Positions 15,281 through 17,484 of a DNA stretch of 17,484 nucleotides are shown piece after piece. Where the stretch lies: the NCBI GenBank assembly GCA_947623755.1, contig CANQHB010000012.1:1-17484 (forward strand), in the 5' to 3' direction. A program made the position numbers and the translations under genes. This DNA is from an uncultured Bacilli bacterium. Its GTDB lineage: Bacteria > Bacillota_I > Bacilli_A > RF39 > UBA660. The notes below the pieces were generated by a model. It saw only the letters and a program-made list of their open reading frames with translations. It did not search any database and was not told the origin of the DNA. Positions within the stretch are counted from its first letter, which is position 1. Each line of letters starts with the position of its first letter.

Positions 15281-16331
15281 GATCTACCTTTTTCTTTTTT
15301 CGATGCTCGAATAAAACATCTGTTTTTAAAACTAAAAAGATGAAAAAAAGCATCAAAATAATATATATAAATATGGCTTGTTTAGCGTCTCCTAAACAAT
15401 ATAAAATTGTAACAGTGGCAAAAAGAATGTTAACAACGTAAATTATTAAAATAGTTTTTTTAGCAGAAAATCTTTTTAATAGTTGATGATGAATATGCTC
15501 TTTATCAGGGGTGCCAATATTTTCTCCTTTTAACATTCGGCGAAAGATAGCTAAAATTGTATCAAGTATAGGGATTGATAAGATTAATAAAGGAACAATT
15601 AATGAAGTAATTGTAGCCATTTTGAAGCCTAAAAGAGAAATAACAGATAGCATAAAGCCTAAAAACATGCTTCCAGAATCACCCATAAAAATGCTGGCTG
15701 GGGGAAAATTGTGAACTAAAAAACCTAAGGTGGCACCAAGCATAATGACCGATAAAATTACATCTAAACCATTTAGCTGACTACTAATTAATGCAATAAT
15801 AGAAATAGTTAAAAAATTTATAGAACACATGCCCGCGGCAAGACCATCTATTCCATCAATTAAGTTAATAGCATTAATTATTGCAACAATAAAGAGAATT
15901 GATATGCCCATGTTAATATACGTAGGAAAATTAAAATTTAAGCCTAGAAGAGAGATTTCATTAAAATAAGTTTGACCATAAATTACAACTATGCTAGCAG
16001 CAATAGTTTGAACAAGAAATTTGTAACGAGCAGGAATAGAATTAATATCATCAATAAAGCCTAACATAATTATAATAAAACTTCCTATTAAAATTGAAAT
16101 CATTTGAGTAGTTATTTCACCATAAAGAATATAACCGATTAAAAAAGAGCCAAATATTGCAAGTCCACCTAATCTAGGAATAGGAATTTTATGAACTTTG
16201 CGATAATTTGGTTCATCAATAGCATTTACATGCTTAGCAATTTTTTTTGCTAAAAAAACTAAAACAAAGCTTGAGACTAGTGTTATTAATAATATTAGAT
16301 ATATAGAATGATTATTAACTTGCAAATCCAT
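15270..16331 (-). CDS. tagO: Undecaprenyl-phosphate N-acetylglucosaminyl-1-phosphate transferase (TagO/WecA type)
   Basis: Polytopic membrane enzyme of the MraY/WecA/TagO family. It transfers GlcNAc-1-phosphate (or a related sugar phosphate) from UDP to undecaprenyl phosphate, the first step of wall teichoic acid, O-antigen and many capsule pathways. At 353 residues it has normal length. Motifs seen: RKVHKIPIPRLGG at 44-56, the metal-binding D94-D95 pair in GFIDDINSIPARYK, NLIDGIDGLAAG at 156-167, FMGDSGSMFLGF at 215-226 and the HIHH loop at 279-282, with hydrophobic helices throughout. The start is supported by GGAGG 8 bases upstream. Its 3' end overlaps the next gene by 11 bases. It is the only initiating transferase in the window, so it probably primes the glycan assembled by the downstream enzymes. 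Sugar specificity cannot be read from sequence. Confidence 0.93.
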   Translation of the reverse strand: MDLQVNNHSIYLILLITLVSSFVLVFLAKKIAKHVNAIDEPNYRKVHKIPIPRLGGLAIFGSFLIGYILYGEITTQMISILIGSFIIIMLGFIDDINSIPARYKFLVQTIAASIVVIYGQTYFNEISLLGLNFNFPTYINMGISILFIVAIINAINLIDGIDGLAAGMCSINFLTISIIALISSQLNGLDVILSVIMLGATLGFLVHNFPPASIFMGDSGSMFLGFMLSVISLLGFKMATITSLIVPLLILSIPILDTILAIFRRMLKGENIGTPDKEHIHHQLLKRFSAKKTILIIYVVNILFATVTILYCLGDAKQAIFIYIILMLFFIFLVLKTDVLFEHRKKKKVDHEK

Positions 16332-16354
16332 ACTACTTACCTCCAGTTTTCTTT

Positions 16355-16363
16355 ATTATATCA
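16355..16363 (-). promoter_or_regulatory. Extended -10 promoter for tagO
   Basis: On the minus strand the 74-base gap after the YugP-like gene holds TGATATAAT, a perfect extended -10 (TGnTATAAT). The best -35 at 17 bases is TTTAAT, only 3 of 6, which fits an extended -10 promoter. Transcription would start about 7 bases downstream, giving a short leader containing GGAGG 8 bases before the tagO ATG. No convincing terminator separates it from cysS, so read-through is also possible. Confidence 0.6.
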
Positions 16364-16405
16364 ATTTTTTAGCCTTAATTAAAGTTTTTTTAATAATTTC
16401 AGTTT

Positions 16406-17038
16406 TCATCTAAAATAATTTATAAACCGATATGGAAGAGTAGCAATATTAATTAGTAATAAAATAATGGTGTTTTCTTTTATTTCTTCATAAGGTTCTA
16501 AGATTTTTTCGGTTTTAATAAATTTAGAAGTTTCTTCTAAGTCCTCTTCTGTTTTACCATATTGATTCATGAATATTGCCTCGATTAGAAAAGCAAGAAT
16601 AAAGATAATAAAACTAAAATGAATAATATTAGAATTGTTAAGTAAGGCCCCAATTACGATAATAAGATAGGATAAAATAACCATAAAAGAAGTAAATTTA
16701 TGAAAGTAAGCTATTTTATTTTTTTGATTATCTGTTTCTAAGGCAATATTAAGAGCAATAATTCCCGCATAAATATCTGTACCATCAAAAACTTCAGGAG
16801 ATAATTTTATTACATTTCTTTCATAATTGTAATGGTCTAAGTATTTGCCTTTCTTTTTAATGATATGAGGCGGATTAGAACTTACCTTTTCACTTATTTT
16901 TTTGGCAATTTCAAAGCCAGATAACTTAGTTTTATTAGGGACGTTTTTTAACTCTTTGGCTAGATTTCTAACAATAAAATTAGAGATTACGATTATTAAT
17001 AAAACAATAATAAAAAGTATTTCGATTAACAGATTCAT
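16406..17038 (-). CDS. YugP-like membrane protein lacking the zinc-peptidase active site
   Basis: 210-residue membrane protein with predicted membrane segments near residues 4-21, 115-135, 138-156 and 188-206. Residues 39-95 (LSGFEIAKKI, then LDHYNYERNVIKLSPEVFDG, then YAGIIA) align by eye with the neutral zinc metallopeptidase family of Bacillus YugP (Zn_peptidase_2). That family reads LTGxEVA, LTDHYDPRxxxVRLSxxVYxG, then AAGVAxHExGHA. Here the HExxH position is LNIAL (residues 96-100), so both His and the Glu are gone. The later family motif PVEFDAS is also unrecognisable. The C-terminal pattern (charged helix 163-187, then a membrane helix) still matches. I infer a pseudo-peptidase with a structural or regulatory role. 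The frame is intact and has a GAGG ribosome site 7 bases before the ATG, so it is not an obvious pseudogene. It overlaps the cysS stop by one base. Confidence 0.7.
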   Translation of the reverse strand: MNLLIEILFIIVLLIIVISNFIVRNLAKELKNVPNKTKLSGFEIAKKISEKVSSNPPHIIKKKGKYLDHYNYERNVIKLSPEVFDGTDIYAGIIALNIALETDNQKNKIAYFHKFTSFMVILSYLIIVIGALLNNSNIIHFSFIIFILAFLIEAIFMNQYGKTEEDLEETSKFIKTEKILEPYEEIKENTIILLLINIATLPYRFINYFR

Positions 17039-17484
17039 TATTTTACCTCATAGGTAGTTCCTTCACGGGTGTCTTTTAAGATTATTCCTTGACGCGCTAG
17101 TTCATCTCTTATGGCATCAGAGGCCTCATAATCTTTATTTGATTTAGCAAGATTACGTTTAGCAATCATTTCTTTTATGTAGGTTTCATCTACTTTAGTG
17201 GTTTCTTTTTTAGTTAAATCTAGTGATAAAACTTGGTCAAAATATTTAATTATGCTTAATTTAGTCGCGTCGGTTGTATCTTCTTTTAATACATCATAAA
17301 TTAAAGTTAAAGCATTGGCGGTGTTTAAGTCGTCACTTAAATATTCTTTAAATTTAGTTTCATAATTGTCTACAATTTCTTTATTAATGTTACCTTCAGA
17401 ATTAAGACTTAAAACTTTACTTTTTAATTTTTGATAAGCATTTTGAGCGCCACTTAAAGCGTCCATACTAAAGGTAAGTTGTTT
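17038..17484 (-). CDS. cysS: Cysteine--tRNA ligase, C-terminal part (5' end beyond window)
   Basis: C-terminal part of cytosolic cysteinyl-tRNA synthetase, which charges tRNA-Cys. The reading frame stays open to the window edge. The six codons before the first Met (17464-17466) read KQLTFS, so that Met is internal and the gene is cut by the window rather than truncated. Visible family signs are the helical segment MDALSGAQNAYQKL, the conserved DDLNTANAL stretch (compare DDFNTPEAL in the family) and the ending RNLAKSNKDYEASDAIRDEL followed by GIILKDTREGTTYEVK, the usual anticodon-binding tail. The catalytic HIGH and KMSKS motifs would lie upstream, outside the window. The TAA stop overlaps the ATG of the next gene by one base (TAATG), suggesting translational coupling. 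This is a housekeeping gene, probably the flank of the polysaccharide locus rather than part of it. Confidence 0.95.
   Translation of the reverse strand, partial: KQLTFSMDALSGAQNAYQKLKSKVLSLNSEGNINKEIVDNYETKFKEYLSDDLNTANALTLIYDVLKEDTTDATKLSIIKYFDQVLSLDLTKKETTKVDETYIKEMIAKRNLAKSNKDYEASDAIRDELARQGIILKDTREGTTYEVK

Noticed and set aside
16364..16405. Terminator between the YugP-like gene and tagO
   Set aside because: Only short A/T-only complementarity without a stable stem was seen, so no terminator is claimed.
1..17484. Mycoplasma-type genetic code (TGA as Trp)
   Set aside because: TGA terminates at least five full-length genes, and conserved Trp positions use TGG.

Overview
The window reads as chromosomal DNA of a low-GC Gram-positive bacterium (Bacillota, or an uncultured lineage near Mollicutes/Erysipelotrichia). 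The DNA is very AT-rich. Shine-Dalgarno sites are of the AGGAGG type and promoters look like sigma-A sites. TGA is used as a stop in at least five genes and Trp is read from TGG, so the code is the standard bacterial one and not the Mycoplasma code. All 15 genes lie on the minus strand, so transcription runs from high to low coordinates. Coding density is very high: the longest stretch without a gene is about 100 bases (932-1030). I saw no tRNA, rRNA, CRISPR array, insertion sequence or phage gene.

Layout in transcription order. (1) 17484-16406: the 3' end of cysS, then a membrane protein that resembles the YugP zinc peptidase family but has lost the HExxH site. (2) 16363-12564: a promoter, a TagO/WecA-type initiating phosphoglycosyltransferase, a GT4 glycosyltransferase, and a TagG/TagH (Wzm/Wzt)-type ABC glycan exporter that has its own promoter. 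(3) 12607-9573: a promoter and a three-gene nucleotide-sugar cassette (CapE/FnlA-type dehydratase-epimerase, RmlD/QnlA-type reductase, WecB/CapG/QnlB-type 2-epimerase) joined by 4-base overlaps, likely making a UDP-2-acetamido-2,6-dideoxy-L-hexose. (4) 9553-3070: an AT-richer glycan assembly block: a fused GT2-GT4 enzyme, a methyltransferase with a C-terminal coiled coil, a tandem GT2-GT2 enzyme and a single GT2. (5) 3055-1031: a possible terminator and promoter, then a fusion of an O-antigen ligase/polymerase-type membrane domain with a TagA/WecG (GT26) domain. (6) 986-2: a promoter with an embedded palindrome and a membrane-anchored GtrB-like GT2.

Working model (inference): TagO loads GlcNAc-1-P onto undecaprenyl phosphate. 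The TagA domain adds an N-acetylmannosamine-type sugar, as in the linkage unit of wall teichoic acid. The GT2/GT4 enzymes extend a heteropolysaccharide containing an L-amino-deoxysugar. The methyltransferase may modify or cap the chain, the ABC exporter moves it across the membrane, and the ligase-type domain may polymerise it or transfer it to an acceptor. No polyol-phosphate enzyme (TagB, TagD, TagF) and no LCP wall ligase is present. The cluster therefore looks like a teichoic-acid-style export route carrying a sugar polymer. The most unusual items are the ligase-TagA fusion, the catalytically dead YugP relative, the methyltransferase-coiled-coil protein and the series of promoters that divides the cluster into modules.
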